Shown piece after piece: positions 1 through 9,085 of a stretch of 64,000 nucleotides of DNA. The DNA is from an uncultured Vicinamibacterales bacterium (lineage in GTDB: Bacteria > Acidobacteriota > Vicinamibacteria > Vicinamibacterales > UBA8438), in NCBI GenBank assembly GCA_958295905.1, contig OY282382.1:3372001-3436000 (forward strand), given 5' to 3'. The notes under the pieces were generated by a model. It ran no database searches. It had not been told where the DNA came from and saw only the letters and a list, made by a program, of their open reading frames with translations. How positions within the stretch are numbered: the first letter of the stretch is position 1; each line of letters begins with the position of its first letter. The position numbers and the translations under genes were made by a program.

Positions 1-379
1 TGATCTCGTGAACGCGTACCTGAACAAGCTCCCACATGTGCCCTACCGCGTACTCGGGCTCAATTGCCGGGTGTCGACGTTGCAGTCCGATCCCCGGCGC
101 TGGCTGGTCGAGCGATTCGCGGTGGACTGGCTCCGTGACGACCCGCAGGTTAGCGGGATGAGGCCGGCATTCGCACTGGACGCGGGGGATGCCGTATGCA
201 ACATCACCTTCGATGAGGCCGCAAGTGACGCCGGTCCTTGTGTTGTCGCCGAGTGCAACATGCATCACCAGGGCCCCTTGAATGCGGATGGCCTGCGGGC
301 AGCCATCGGGCGTTGGCAGGAACGCCAGCGATTCATCGTTGCCGCGCTTGCCAAGCTGTTGGAGACTCAGCGCACATGA
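1..379 (+). CDS. Conserved protein of unknown function, 5' end probably outside window
   Basis: The frame is open from the window edge. The first start codon inside is GTG at position 8, giving 123 residues, but the gene may begin upstream. The product is soluble, with no signal peptide or membrane segment; an N-terminal segment reading LPHVPYRVLGLNC is its most distinctive stretch. The C-terminus is helical and charged. Its stop codon overlaps the ATG of the next gene (ATGA), so the three genes at this edge look translationally coupled. I do not recognise the family, and a role in a small conflict or toxin-antitoxin-like cassette is only a guess from the compact layout. Confidence 0.6.
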   Translation, partial: DLVNAYLNKLPHVPYRVLGLNCRVSTLQSDPRRWLVERFAVDWLRDDPQVSGMRPAFALDAGDAVCNITFDEAASDAGPCVVAECNMHHQGPLNADGLRAAIGRWQERQRFIVAALAKLLETQRT

Positions 380-1041
380 ACTCATCCGATGCGACCGTGA
401 GTGCGGCGGTCGAGGAGATCTGGCGGGACGGGCTTCTGGAAGCGCTTGCGCGCCCACCCGGCTCGACAACGGACGAACGTGTCATGACGTCATCGTCAGC
501 GACGATACCGCTCCCAGGCTGGCTCATTCAGAGGCTGCCTTGGCGCCTCCCGGGGGGCGGCGGGGGTTCAGGTGTTGACGGCCACTACCGGAACATCGCG
601 GCGGACCGGATTCTCGCGGCGCGGCAACCAGAGGAGATCGTCGCGGCCCTGATTCTAGGGGGTTGTCGCGCCGCTGCTGATCGCATCGAAGACCTCCACG
701 AGATGAATAGGGGCGGCTTTCCTGACGATCCCCCTATCGTCCTGTCCTCCCTGCGCGAGCTGGCTCTCTTCCTCCTGAGTCAGCGCCGGCTTGTCGATCC
801 GCAGATCGGCCTCAGTCCGAACGGTCTGCTGCTGGCCGAGTGGGCCTCGGCGGCACGCGGCGTTCTGGCCATGAAGTTCCTGCCGGACGGGATCATCCAG
901 TTCGCGGGTGTTTCGCCGGTCGGAAGTGCCGCCCACCGGCTCCGTGTCCACGGCGAGCTGCCGAAGGATCGCGCCCTGGACGCCGTGCGGGCGTTCCTTC
1001 CTGCAGTGGACGGTCCGGATACTCATCGTGTCGTTGCGTGA
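376..1041 (+). CDS. Conserved protein of unknown function (middle gene of three-gene operon)
   Basis: A 221-residue soluble protein. The start is ATG at 376, chosen because it overlaps the previous stop as ATGA; a longer in-frame reading from 238 would overlap the upstream gene. The N-terminal third is Ser/Thr/Gly-rich with a glycine stretch and is probably flexible. The C-terminal two thirds has regular helices and a strand-rich motif around MKFLPDGIIQFAGVS. No catalytic motif is evident. The next gene starts inside its last 14 bases, again indicating coupled translation. Function unknown. Confidence 0.65.
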   Translation: MNSSDATVSAAVEEIWRDGLLEALARPPGSTTDERVMTSSSATIPLPGWLIQRLPWRLPGGGGGSGVDGHYRNIAADRILAARQPEEIVAALILGGCRAAADRIEDLHEMNRGGFPDDPPIVLSSLRELALFLLSQRRLVDPQIGLSPNGLLLAEWASAARGVLAMKFLPDGIIQFAGVSPVGSAAHRLRVHGELPKDRALDAVRAFLPAVDGPDTHRVVA

Positions 1042-1453
1042 AGACGATCACCTGTCGCGATACTGCAAACCGACTGCCGTGGGTCGCGACGGGCTTCCGA
1101 CCGCGGCGGCGTTCGAACTCCGGCCGAACGAAGATCATCTGTCTGTCAACTGGCTCGAGTACTTCGGTTCACGGGACCTTGGCACCGCCGTCGAGCGTGT
1201 TCGGGAGGCGTTCCGCCGTAAGGGGTATCAACTCCGGCGCAACGGCAGATTCGCGGTGGTCGGTGTCGGCGCGGCCAAGACGGCGGTGGCGGAAGCCGTC
1301 GGACGCCCTGGCCGTGTCGAGCACCTGCCCCTCAGCGACGACGAATCGCACGCCGGTATCTTTGGGTACGCGGCGGACGATCTGGCTGTCGCCGTTGAGC
1401 TGCGGGCCCGGGTCCGGCGTGAACAGGTCTATCCAGCGGTTTTCGGCCCGTAA
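1028..1453 (+). CDS. Conserved protein with EDDHLSRYCKP / LSVNWLEYF motifs, unknown function
   Basis: A 141-residue protein read from GTG at 1028; a longer reading from 908 lies wholly inside the upstream gene. Two blocks look strongly constrained: EDDHLSRYCKP near the start and LSVNWLEYFG about 35 residues later. I believe I have seen this signature in other bacterial hypothetical proteins but cannot name the family. It overlaps the preceding gene by 14 bases, making it the last member of a three-gene operon. No signal peptide or membrane helix is seen. Confidence 0.65.
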   Translation: MSLREDDHLSRYCKPTAVGRDGLPTAAAFELRPNEDHLSVNWLEYFGSRDLGTAVERVREAFRRKGYQLRRNGRFAVVGVGAAKTAVAEAVGRPGRVEHLPLSDDESHAGIFGYAADDLAVAVELRARVRREQVYPAVFGP

Positions 1454-1722
1454 CGCACGGGACGGACGTTACCCCCTTGGTCTGATCGGCCCCGAACATC
1501 GTGGTGCGCACGTCGTCATCGGGTTCCAGTGCCGCTGGCGGCCAAAGAACGACGACCGCGCCCCACCTCCCGACATCTCGTGCGGCAACTTGGCCCCCCA
1601 CGTGTTGGGCCGGGCTACACGAAGCTGGCAACGGAAGTCAGGGTCGGGCGTAGAATCGGTGTCAGGCGCGGTCGGCGTCCTTGGCGGTTGGCGGCGTGGG
1701 CAGGGAGAGAGGATAGAGGGGC
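1454..1722. other. Intergenic region, no feature recognised
   Basis: About 270 bases between the opening operon and the Sel1-repeat gene. GC-rich, with no convincing coding frame, promoter or RNA gene that I can support. Confidence 0.4.
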
Positions 1723-2331
1723 GTGATACCTGGAACAGCCGCGCGCCGGCGACGCCGGCGCGCTGTCGGTGCCGCCGCGCGCCGACGCGCCGCCGTCGCG
1801 GCGGCAGTGCTTCTGGCGGCGGCGCCGCCGATGGCCGCCGCCCAGCTTCCGGACGGCCTGCGCGAGCGGGCCGAGCAGGGAGACGCGGCCGCCCAGGCTG
1901 ACTTGGGCCGCCGCCACTACGTCGGGGAGGGCGTGCCGCAGGACGACGGCGAGGCCGCCCGCTGGACCCGGCTCGCGGCCGAGCAGGGCTACGCGCCGGC
2001 CCAGTACAGCCTGGGCCTGCTCTACTTCCGGGGCCGCGGCGTCACCGGCGACGACGCGGCGGCGGGGCGTTGGTACCGGGCGGCGGCCGAGCAGGGCCTC
2101 CCGCCCGCCCAGGCCGCGCTCAGCGCCCTGTACCTCTACGGCGCCGGGGTCGAGGCAGACCCGGTGCTCGCCGCCATGTGGATGGAGCTGGCGTGGCAGG
2201 CCAGCGTCGGCGCCCCCGACTGGCGTCTCTACGCCGGCCAGCGCGCCGAGCTGGCGTCCTCGATTACCGCCGAGCAGGTTGCGGAGGGTCGCCGGCTCGC
2301 CCGCGGGTGGACGCCGGCGCCGGAACGCTGA
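1723..2331 (+). CDS. Secreted Sel1-like repeat (SLR) protein
   Basis: A 202-residue protein with an arginine-rich N-terminus, then a hydrophobic alanine-rich segment ending MAAAQ, which fits an export signal. The body has about three Sel1-like repeats, with periodic A-E-Q-G-[DYL] and Y-x-x-G-x-G-V signatures (for example YVGEGVPQDD, YFRGRGVTGDD, YLYGAGVEADP). These form alpha/alpha solenoids that bind other proteins. The product probably acts in the periplasm or at the envelope as an adaptor. Its last 45 bases are repeated almost exactly 188 bp downstream. The partner is unknown. Confidence 0.85.
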   Translation: MIPGTAARRRRRRAVGAAARRRAAVAAAVLLAAAPPMAAAQLPDGLRERAEQGDAAAQADLGRRHYVGEGVPQDDGEAARWTRLAAEQGYAPAQYSLGLLYFRGRGVTGDDAAAGRWYRAAAEQGLPPAQAALSALYLYGAGVEADPVLAAMWMELAWQASVGAPDWRLYAGQRAELASSITAEQVAEGRRLARGWTPAPER

Positions 2332-2663
2332 CCCACGGTTTCCTTGCCCCACGAAGGCTCCGCCGCGCGATCAGGGGTGCGCAACACCGAAGACGGCGGG
2401 GAGCGCCGCCGGGTCGCCTGCGCGTTATCGCAGCAGGATCGTGCTCTCATCGCCCGCGGGATGAGGTGCCGCGGGGTCGCCGGGTCGCCTACGGGTGGGC
2501 GCCGGCGCCGGAACGCTGACGCACCGGCTTCATTCCCAGCGAAAGACCCGCGACGCGATCAGGGTGCACGCGCCGAAGACGACGAGCAGCGCGGCGACGT
2601 CGCCCCCGTGGGCCGACCACGGGTCGCCCCGCCAGATGCCCGACAGCAGGGACACGGCATAGG
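2287..2663. repeat. Imperfect 188-bp tandem duplication joining two gene ends
   Basis: Two diverged copies lie head to tail (about 2287-2474 and 2475-2663). The offset is 188 in both matched blocks: the Sel1 gene tail including its stop (2287-2332 versus 2475-2520) and the permease 3' end (GCGATCAGGG at 2367 versus 2555). The unit therefore spans the 3' ends of both convergent genes. The first permease-tail copy and the second Sel1-tail copy are non-functional. Confidence 0.85.
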
Positions 2664-3294
2664 TCAGGGGAATCACCCGCGAGATCGCCTGCATGGCGGG
2701 CGGCAGCGCGTCTATCGGGACGAACAGCCCGCAGAACGGCAGCATCGAGTAGAGGGCGAGGCTGCCCAGCGGCGGCGCGAACCGCGCGGTGCGCACGAGG
2801 CTGGCGATGATGAAGCCGATCGACAGGATGCTCCACGTGCTGAACAGCAGGGCCGCCGTGAACGAGAGCAGGGGGACGTCGGCGCCGGCGGGGTAGTAGC
2901 GCCGCCCCGCGAGGACCATCAGGAGCACGGTGACCGCGGTCAGGACCAGCTTGACCAGCACGTGGGTCACGAGGATGGTCACCGGACTGAGGGGGGTCGC
3001 GCGCAGCCGCTTGAGGATGCCGCCCTCGCGGTAGATGGCGATGATCGCGACGAGCGACAGCACCGCGCTGATGGCGATGAACACCGCCACGAACACGGGG
3101 AGCCCGGTGCGGAGCAGGACCGTCGTCGGCGACGCGGCCTCGGCGAGCCGCGGGCCGAACGTGCGCCCGAGCACCAGGAACATCAGCACCGGGATGACCA
3201 CCGAGCCGATGAGGCCCATCGGCTCGCGCACGAAGATCTTCATCTCCAGCCAAGTGAGCTTGCCGAGGCCGCGCAGGGGAAGGTGTCGGGTCAT
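2530..3294 (-). CDS. ABC-2 type transporter permease
   Basis: A 254-residue integral membrane protein with six predicted hydrophobic segments and the layout of an ABC-2 permease. An N-terminal amphipathic stretch precedes TM1. A conserved REGGILKRLRATPLSP segment follows the second helix; this E-G-x-x-K-R-L-R-x-x-P motif is typical of the family's cytoplasmic coupling region. It lies 82 bp downstream of the ATPase gene on the same strand, so the two should form a homodimeric exporter. The substrate (lipid, polysaccharide or drug) cannot be told from sequence. Its 3' end lies in a 188-bp tandem duplication. Confidence 0.92.
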   Translation of the reverse strand: MTRHLPLRGLGKLTWLEMKIFVREPMGLIGSVVIPVLMFLVLGRTFGPRLAEAASPTTVLLRTGLPVFVAVFIAISAVLSLVAIIAIYREGGILKRLRATPLSPVTILVTHVLVKLVLTAVTVLLMVLAGRRYYPAGADVPLLSFTAALLFSTWSILSIGFIIASLVRTARFAPPLGSLALYSMLPFCGLFVPIDALPPAMQAISRVIPLTYAVSLLSGIWRGDPWSAHGGDVAALLVVFGACTLIASRVFRWE

Positions 3295-3376
3295 GGGCGC
3301 TCTCGTCCCGCTCCGCCGCGCGGGCGCCTCGGTGCGGTGCGCGGTCTGGCCACGGGCTCTTCGGTCTCCCGCCGCG

Positions 3377-4297
3377 TCAGTCGCGGATGGAATGGCCGGT
3401 CAGCGTGAGGAAGACGTCCTCGAGCGTCGGCTCCTCGGTGCGGAACGCGGTCACCCGCATGCGGTGCTCCGAGAGACAGTGGATGACCTCGGTCACGAGG
3501 TCGTCCCCGCGCCCGCGGATGGTGTGCCGCTCCCCGTCCCGCCTGACGGTGTCGGCCGAATCGAGCCCCGCGAACCGGGCCGCGGCGCCGTCGTGGGCGG
3601 TGGTCACCGTCACGGTGCGCTCGGGGCAGTGCCGGGCGACGAGGCCGGCCGGGGTGTCGTGGTCGACGATGCGCCCGTGCTCGATGATGGCGACGCGGTC
3701 GCACAGCCGTTCCGCCTCCTCCATCAGGTGGGTCGTCAGGAAGACGGTCTGGCCGCGGTCGCGGATGCCCCGCACGAGGTCCCAGATGGCCCGCCGCGCC
3801 TGCGGGTCGAGGCCGGTGGTGAGCTCGTCGAGGAACACCAGCTCGGGGGCGTTGATCAGGGCGAGGGCGATGAACAGCCGCTGCTTCTGTCCCCCCGAGA
3901 GGGTCATGAACCACGCGTCGCGCTTGTCGCTCAGCCCGAGCTGCTCCAGCAGCCGGTCTCCGTCGATGGACGTGTCGTAGAGGGCGGCCCACAGGTCCAC
4001 CGCCTCCCACACCTTGATCCGCTTCTGGAGCTGCGCCTCCTGGAGTTGCACGCCGATGCGGGGCTGGAGGGCGCCGGCGTCCCGGATGGGGTCGAGCCCG
4101 AGGACCTCGATGCGTCCCCGGTCCGGCCGCCGCAGCCCCTCGACGCACTCCAGGGTGGTGGTCTTGCCGGCCCCGTTCGGGCCGATCAGGCCGAAGATCT
4201 CGCCCGCCTGCACCGTGAACGAGACGTCGTCCACCGCCACCGTCGCGCCGTAGGCCTTCCGGATGCCGGAGACGCGGACCACCGGGGTGTCGGCCAT
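3377..4297 (-). CDS. ABC transporter ATP-binding protein (drug/lipid exporter type)
   Basis: A 306-residue ATPase. Visible motifs are Walker A GPNGAGKTT (about residue 38), a Q-loop region, signature LSGGQKQR (about 133), Walker B LVFLDELTTGLDP (about 150) and H-loop TTHLMEEAE (about 187). After the nucleotide-binding domain there is a C-terminal extension of about 90 residues ending in EEPTLEDVFLTLTG, characteristic of the CcmA/DrrA-like group. The ATG overlaps no other gene. It is the first gene of the two-gene exporter operon with the permease. Energises export; substrate unknown. Confidence 0.95.
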   Translation of the reverse strand: MADTPVVRVSGIRKAYGATVAVDDVSFTVQAGEIFGLIGPNGAGKTTTLECVEGLRRPDRGRIEVLGLDPIRDAGALQPRIGVQLQEAQLQKRIKVWEAVDLWAALYDTSIDGDRLLEQLGLSDKRDAWFMTLSGGQKQRLFIALALINAPELVFLDELTTGLDPQARRAIWDLVRGIRDRGQTVFLTTHLMEEAERLCDRVAIIEHGRIVDHDTPAGLVARHCPERTVTVTTAHDGAAARFAGLDSADTVRRDGERHTIRGRGDDLVTEVIHCLSEHRMRVTAFRTEEPTLEDVFLTLTGHSIRD

Positions 4298-4369
4298 GCG
4301 GGCGTCATCTTATCAGCCGGCGGCGGAACCCCGCGTCGAGCCGGGGCCGGCGGGGGCGCGAGCGCCCGC

Positions 4370-4735
4370 AGATGCGCCGGCGGGCTGAAGGGAGCCGTGC
4401 GACGAGGGTTGAGGAGCGGGCGTGTTGGGTCCGTGGATGCTGGCCGTGCGAAGTTCGCGGGCGATCCCACGTGCAGCGGGGGGATGAGGATCAGCGTATT
4501 GGGTCAGCTTCCGCCGGGTGGCGTTGGGCCGATCCCACGTGCGGCGAGGGTTGAGGAGCGGGCGTGTTGGGCCCGTGGATGCTGGATCGCACGAAGTTCG
4601 CGGGCGATCCCACGTGCGGCGAGGGATGAGGATCAGCGTATTGGGTCAGCTTCCGCCGGGTGGCGTTGCGGGCGATCCCACGTGCGGCGGGGGTTGAGGA
4701 TCGAGCGTGTTGGGCCGGCGTCGCCCGCGAAGCAG
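4370..4735. repeat. Composite direct-repeat block upstream of the NIPSNAP gene
   Basis: The intergenic region 4298-4937 carries interleaved repeats. A CGATCCCACGTGCGGCG-type unit followed by GGGTTGAGGA occurs about four times. A 48-bp block beginning GGGATGAGGATCAGCGTATT and running through GCTTCCGCCGGGTGGCGTTG occurs twice (about 4481 and 4624). A unit with GCGTGTTGGGCCCGTGGATGCTGG also occurs twice. No gene is supported here. Confidence 0.8.
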
Positions 4736-4937
4736 GGGGCGGCTCGGCGGGATGGCGCCGTCAGGCGGGACGCACTGCCGGTCGAATGCGGCGGGGACTT
4801 CGGCCGCGGGCTGTCGTCGTCTTGCGGGCCGGCTTGACACCGGCGGCGGAACCGTTTGCAATGGCGCAGCCCCGCGCCCGCGCCGGGAGCGGGCGGGAGG
4901 GGCTGGAATCGGACGGCACCAGACCGGGAGGTTCGCG

Positions 4938-5363
4938 ATGAGGACATGGAAGACGCTGGCCGCGGCGGGATGCGCATTCGGGGTGTTCGGGATGGCGTGG
5001 GGGCTCTCGGCCCAGCAGCCGGAGTCGCGGGTGTTCGAACTGCGCATCTACAAGGCGGTCGACGGCAAGCGCGGCGAGCTGTCCGACCGGTTCCGCGACC
5101 ACACCTCCGCCATGTTCGAGCAGGCGGGCATGGAGAACGTGGGATACTGGAACGCGGCCACCGGCGACGACACCGACGACACGTTCATCTACATGCTGGG
5201 GTATCCGACGCTCGAGTCGCGGGACGAGATGTGGGCCAGGCTCGCCGAGAACCCGGAGTTCCAGCGGATCATCATCTCGGCCGAGCGTTCCGAGGACCGG
5301 AAGCTGGTCGACACGATCGAGGCGCGGATGCTCGTGCCGACGGCGTTCTCGGCCATCCGGTAG
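4938..5363 (+). CDS. Secreted NIPSNAP family protein
   Basis: A 141-residue protein. The ATG at 4938 is preceded by GGGAGG at good spacing and begins a signal peptide (positively charged start, hydrophobic core, cleavage around LSAQQ). The mature part opens with VFELRIYKAVDGK, the hallmark of the NIPSNAP ferredoxin-like alpha/beta fold. It continues with a W-containing strand and FIYMLGYPTLESRDEMW, usual for the family. Secreted NIPSNAP proteins are common in Acidobacteria but their biochemical role is not settled. Its last codons are repeated twice more downstream. Confidence 0.9.
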   Translation: MRTWKTLAAAGCAFGVFGMAWGLSAQQPESRVFELRIYKAVDGKRGELSDRFRDHTSAMFEQAGMENVGYWNAATGDDTDDTFIYMLGYPTLESRDEMWARLAENPEFQRIIISAERSEDRKLVDTIEARMLVPTAFSAIR

Positions 5364-5582
5364 CGGTCCGCGCCGCAGGCGCGGTGCGGTTCGCCGGCAT
5401 GGTTGGGCGGCAATCGGAGGCCCCAGCCGGGCGCTCCGAGGACCGTGAGCTGGTCGACACGATCGAGGCGCGGATGCTCGTGCCGACCCCGGGGAGTCGG
5501 CCCCCGCCCCTGCGGCGGCCGAGGCGGTCGACACGATCGAGTCGCGGATGCTCGTGCCGACGGCGTTCTCGGCTCTTCGCCG
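5284..5582 (+). repeat. Threefold echo of the NIPSNAP gene 3' end
   Basis: The coding tail 5284-5362, peptide VDTIEARMLVPTAFSAIR, is followed by two decayed DNA copies at about 5436-5495 and 5526-5582. They retain GGTCGACACGATCGAG and CGGATGCTCGTGCCGAC, with few substitutions. Neither copy has a start codon of its own. Confidence 0.85.
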
Positions 5583-5772
5583 GAAGTCGGCGCCGTAGGC
5601 ACGCTGCGGCTGCCCGGCGTCGGGCGGCAATCGGAGGCCGCAGGCGGCGGTTTCCGGGCCCCGGCGTCTGCGCGGCGGAACGGTGCGGATTCCGGCAGGT
5701 TGGCTTGAGCCGGCGCCGGGCGGGCGGCGGTGCGCGAGCCGGCGGCGGTGTCAAGCAGGAAACGGGGAACCG

Positions 5773-7749
5773 ATGAGGAACAAGAGGACAGCGAGACCGG
5801 CCCGCGGCCGTCTGCCGGTGGCGGCCCTGCTGGGCGCACTCGCCACGGCGGGGACCGCGGCGGCCCAGCACGGGACCAGCGGCGAGTGGCGCGTCCACGG
5901 CGGCGACAGCGGTTTCACCCGCTACGCGCCGCTCGATCAGATCAATGCGGAGACCGTCCACGACCTGGATATCGTGTGGCGCCGCCCCGCCGTCGACGCC
6001 AGCCTGCACGCGCGCTGGGATGACCTGCGCTACTCGAACAACCTGCGGTCGACGCCGCTGATGGTCGACGGCGTGCTGTACGCGTCGAACGGCATCGGCG
6101 TCGTCGAGGCGTTCGACCCCGCGACCGGCGAGACCCGCTGGGTGCAGGACCTGCCGTTCCTCGCCGACGACGAGACCCCGCGGGGGGCCGCCAACCGCGG
6201 GGTCGGCTACTGGGAGGACGACGCCGGGGCCGGCCGGCGCATCCTGTCGGTGCGGCCGCCGTACCTCTTGGCCACCGATCCGGACACCGGCCGGTTGATC
6301 GGCGGCTTCGGCGACGGTGGCAGGGTCGACCTCCGGGTCTTCGAGGACACCCCGGAGCGGGTCGACTTCAACTACACGTCGCCGCCCCTCGTCGTGCGCG
6401 ACGTGATCGTGGTCGGACAGGCCATGGCCGACCATCCCCTGACGAAGGAGAACCGACCCGGCTACGTCCGCGCCTACGACGTCCGCACGGGGGCCCTGCG
6501 GTGGACCTGGAACCCGATTCCCCGGGCCGGCGAGCCGGGCGTCGAGACCTGGCTCGACGACTCGTGGGAGTACTCGGGCATGGGCAACGTGTGGACGATG
6601 ATGAGCGCCGACGAAGAGCTCGGGCTCGTCTATCTGCCGACGGGGGCCCCCAGCAACGACATGTACGGCGGGCACCGCCCCGGCAACAACCTCTACGCCA
6701 ACAGCCTCGTCTGCGTGCGGGCCGAGACCGGCGAGATGGTGTGGCACTTCCAGACCGTGCACCACGACCTGTGGGACTACGACAACAACGTGGCCCCGAT
6801 CCTGATGGACGTCGTCGTCGACGGCCGCGAAATCAAGGCGGTGGTTCAGCTCACCAAGCAGGCCATGGCCTACACGTTCGACCGCGTGACCGGCGAGCCG
6901 GTGTGGCCCATCGTCGAGCGCCCGGTGCCCGGCTCGGACACCCCCGGTGAGTGGATCTCGCCCACCCAGCCGTTCCCCACGAAGCCCGCTCCGTTTGACG
7001 TCCACGGCATCTCGGTCGACACCCTCGTCGACTTCACCCCCGAGCTGCGGGCCGAGGCCATCGAGATCGCCGAGCCGTTCGTGCTCGGGGAGATCTACAC
7101 CCCGCCGTCGATCCGCGGCGACGGGGACGGCGACCGCAAGGGCACCCTGCAGCTTCCCGGCTCGGTCGGCGGGGCCGAGTGGGGCGGGGCGGGCTTCGAC
7201 CCCGAGACCGGCATGCTCTACGTGCCGTCGGTGACCGGGACGTTCGCGGCCGACCTGACCCCCGGCAACCCCGACCGCATGAACGTACGCTACACCCGCG
7301 GCACCCGCGCGTTCCCCCAGGGGCCGCGCGGGCTGCCGCTGCTCAAGCCCCCCTACGGCCGCATCACCGCCATCGACATGAACACCGGCGAGCACGTCTG
7401 GATGGTCGCCAACGGCGACGGCCCGCGCGACCATCCGGAGATCGCCCATCTCGACCTGCCGCCCCTCGGCCAGCCGGGCCGGGCGATGACCCTGCTCACC
7501 AGGAGCCTGCTCTTCGTCAGCGAGGGCGACCCCATCATGGTCCGCACCCCGCCGGGGGCCGGCCCCGACGCCGGCAAGGGGTTCCGCGCCTTCGACAAGG
7601 AGACCGGCGACGTGGTGTGGGAGACCACTTTCCCGGCCGGCAACGTCGGCTCGCCCATCACTTACCTGCACGGGGACAAGCAGTACATCGTGCTGCCGAT
7701 CGGCTCGCTGGACCACCCCGGCGAGTGGCTCGCGCTGGCGTTGCCATAG
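5773..7749 (+). CDS. Secreted PQQ-dependent dehydrogenase (glucose/membrane-type quinoprotein-like)
   Basis: A 658-residue exported protein. The ATG at 5773 starts a signal peptide with an R-x-R-rich start and cleavage near TAAAQ. The mature chain is an eight-bladed propeller with repeated W/GE-TG-x-x-x-W blade motifs such as FDPATGETRW, VRAETGEMVW and FDKETGDVVW. The segment FQTVHHDLWDYDNN is the conserved active-site region of the glucose-dehydrogenase-like branch. It probably oxidises a sugar or alcohol in the periplasm with PQQ as cofactor, passing electrons to quinone or cytochrome. No PQQ biosynthesis gene is in the window. Confidence 0.9.
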   Translation: MRNKRTARPARGRLPVAALLGALATAGTAAAQHGTSGEWRVHGGDSGFTRYAPLDQINAETVHDLDIVWRRPAVDASLHARWDDLRYSNNLRSTPLMVDGVLYASNGIGVVEAFDPATGETRWVQDLPFLADDETPRGAANRGVGYWEDDAGAGRRILSVRPPYLLATDPDTGRLIGGFGDGGRVDLRVFEDTPERVDFNYTSPPLVVRDVIVVGQAMADHPLTKENRPGYVRAYDVRTGALRWTWNPIPRAGEPGVETWLDDSWEYSGMGNVWTMMSADEELGLVYLPTGAPSNDMYGGHRPGNNLYANSLVCVRAETGEMVWHFQTVHHDLWDYDNNVAPILMDVVVDGREIKAVVQLTKQAMAYTFDRVTGEPVWPIVERPVPGSDTPGEWISPTQPFPTKPAPFDVHGISVDTLVDFTPELRAEAIEIAEPFVLGEIYTPPSIRGDGDGDRKGTLQLPGSVGGAEWGGAGFDPETGMLYVPSVTGTFAADLTPGNPDRMNVRYTRGTRAFPQGPRGLPLLKPPYGRITAIDMNTGEHVWMVANGDGPRDHPEIAHLDLPPLGQPGRAMTLLTRSLLFVSEGDPIMVRTPPGAGPDAGKGFRAFDKETGDVVWETTFPAGNVGSPITYLHGDKQYIVLPIGSLDHPGEWLALALP

Positions 7750-8305
7750 CCGCCCGCGGCCAAACTTCGCGGCGTACCGGAACCGGCCGGTGGTGATGCG
7801 GGAACGCCTCCGATCGGCCCGATTTCGGCGACTTCGACCGCTGTACGACACGTTCTTGGGCCCGTTTACGGCCCCGGTCGGATGCAGCAAAGACTTCCAC
7901 CCCGGGCTGATAGCCGCCCGAAGTGAAACCCGCGTCGCACCGAGAGCGGCGCGGGCGTCGGCAGGCTGAAGAGCGCCCGTGCCTGACAAGGCGTGAGGAG
8001 GGCGTCTATGGGCTGTGAACATGTCCCGACGTTCGTGGCGTCGGGTGATCGGCGTTCCCGATCATGATCAGGCGGATGCATCGCCGCTCGAATGCAGCGG
8101 GGACTTTCGCCGCGGGCTGATAGGATAGATAGGAGGGCTACGGGAAGGTCACGTCAGTCGTTGCCGGAAGAGGGGATCTTCCGCGCCCCATGCCGACGGC
8201 GGCGATAGTGTGCAGCGTCGCTTCGAGGGTGTCGACGCGGCCGCTCAGGCGGTCGACCTTGCTGTTGACCACCAGCACCCCGAGCGGGACTCCCGCCACG
8301 GGCCG
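7750..8305. other. Intergenic region with dispersed-repeat fragments
   Basis: About 555 bp without a supported gene. It holds two fragments of a dispersed repeat (about 7885-7920 and 8089-8123) whose core resembles GAATGCAGCGGGGACTTTC followed by CGCCGCGGGCTG. Related copies lie near 4787 and, reversed, near 29880. Confidence 0.6.
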
Positions 8306-9085
8306 TCAGGCGTGTGCGCCGGTTCCCCGACGGTGGAGTTCCCCTGCGACGCGGCGCGCGAGGTGGCGCATCGCGGGCATGCGCGCGGACCGGGACGGCA
8401 GTCCGAACAGCTCTTCGAGCGCGTTCCGGGTCGCGCCCGGCAGCACTCGGCTGGCGGCAGCGCGGTCAACCGGCGGCGCCGACGCCTCCTCGCCGGGGAT
8501 CCAGATTGCCGCGCCGCCGCGGCGGCTCCAGGTCCACGCCTCGCGCACGCCCATCCGGAAGTAGGGAGCAAGCTTGCCGCTCGATGGGGTGCTGCGGTCG
8601 ATCTCGACCACCAGATCCGGTGCCGGATGACCGCGGCGGACGTCCAGCCAACCCCCGGCGCGTTCCGCGGCGGCGATCTTCTCCGTCCCGATGAACAGCC
8701 CTTCGTCCGGTTCGAACGCGCCGTCGTTGCTCAGCAACCGCGTCGCCCGCGACACCTGTATCTCGATCGGCGTCCCAAGGACCTCCAGGGCGACCGTGAT
8801 CCGCATGAACAGCTCGCTGGCAACGGCGGCCCGCGACTCGTGCGCGAACGTCGGCTCCGCCACGAACTCGGCGCGTCCGGTCGCCGTCTCGTAGCGGCAC
8901 GTCGGTGCCTCGTCGTGGTCGGTCAGGCGGTCGAACAGGTCGCGCGGCATCGCCACTTCGACGCGGGCCGGCACATCGGGACCGGCGCTTGGGACCTGCC
9001 CCGCGGACGGGCTGAAATCGGCGCCCGCCGCCGTCCGGTTCGGCGTCGACACCGTCGCCTTCTCCGATGTCATCGCCTCCGTCAT
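8306..9085 (-). CDS. Uma2 family endonuclease-fold protein (DUF820)
   Basis: A 259-residue protein of the Uma2/DUF820 family, which carries a PD-(D/E)XK nuclease-like fold. Visible hallmarks are a strand reading CRYETATGRAEFV, then EPDEGLFIG, PDLVVEIDRSTPSSGKL (the D-x-x-x-E-I-D catalytic region) and a YFRMGVREAWTW motif. The first 50 residues are a low-complexity extension. Uma2 genes are often multi-copy and their biological role is unclear. Nothing here shows what it cuts. It sits beside methyltransferase remnants, suggesting an eroded defence or mobile-DNA patch. Confidence 0.9.
   Translation of the reverse strand: MTEAMTSEKATVSTPNRTAAGADFSPSAGQVPSAGPDVPARVEVAMPRDLFDRLTDHDEAPTCRYETATGRAEFVAEPTFAHESRAAVASELFMRITVALEVLGTPIEIQVSRATRLLSNDGAFEPDEGLFIGTEKIAAAERAGGWLDVRRGHPAPDLVVEIDRSTPSSGKLAPYFRMGVREAWTWSRRGGAAIWIPGEEASAPPVDRAAASRVLPGATRNALEELFGLPSRSARMPAMRHLARRVAGELHRRGTGAHA

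Noticed and set aside
5272-8022. Long reverse-strand open frame (over 900 codons) opposite the PQQ dehydrogenase
   Set aside because: It is the antisense shadow of a clear gene. High GC removes stop codons from the complementary frame, and the translation has no domain.
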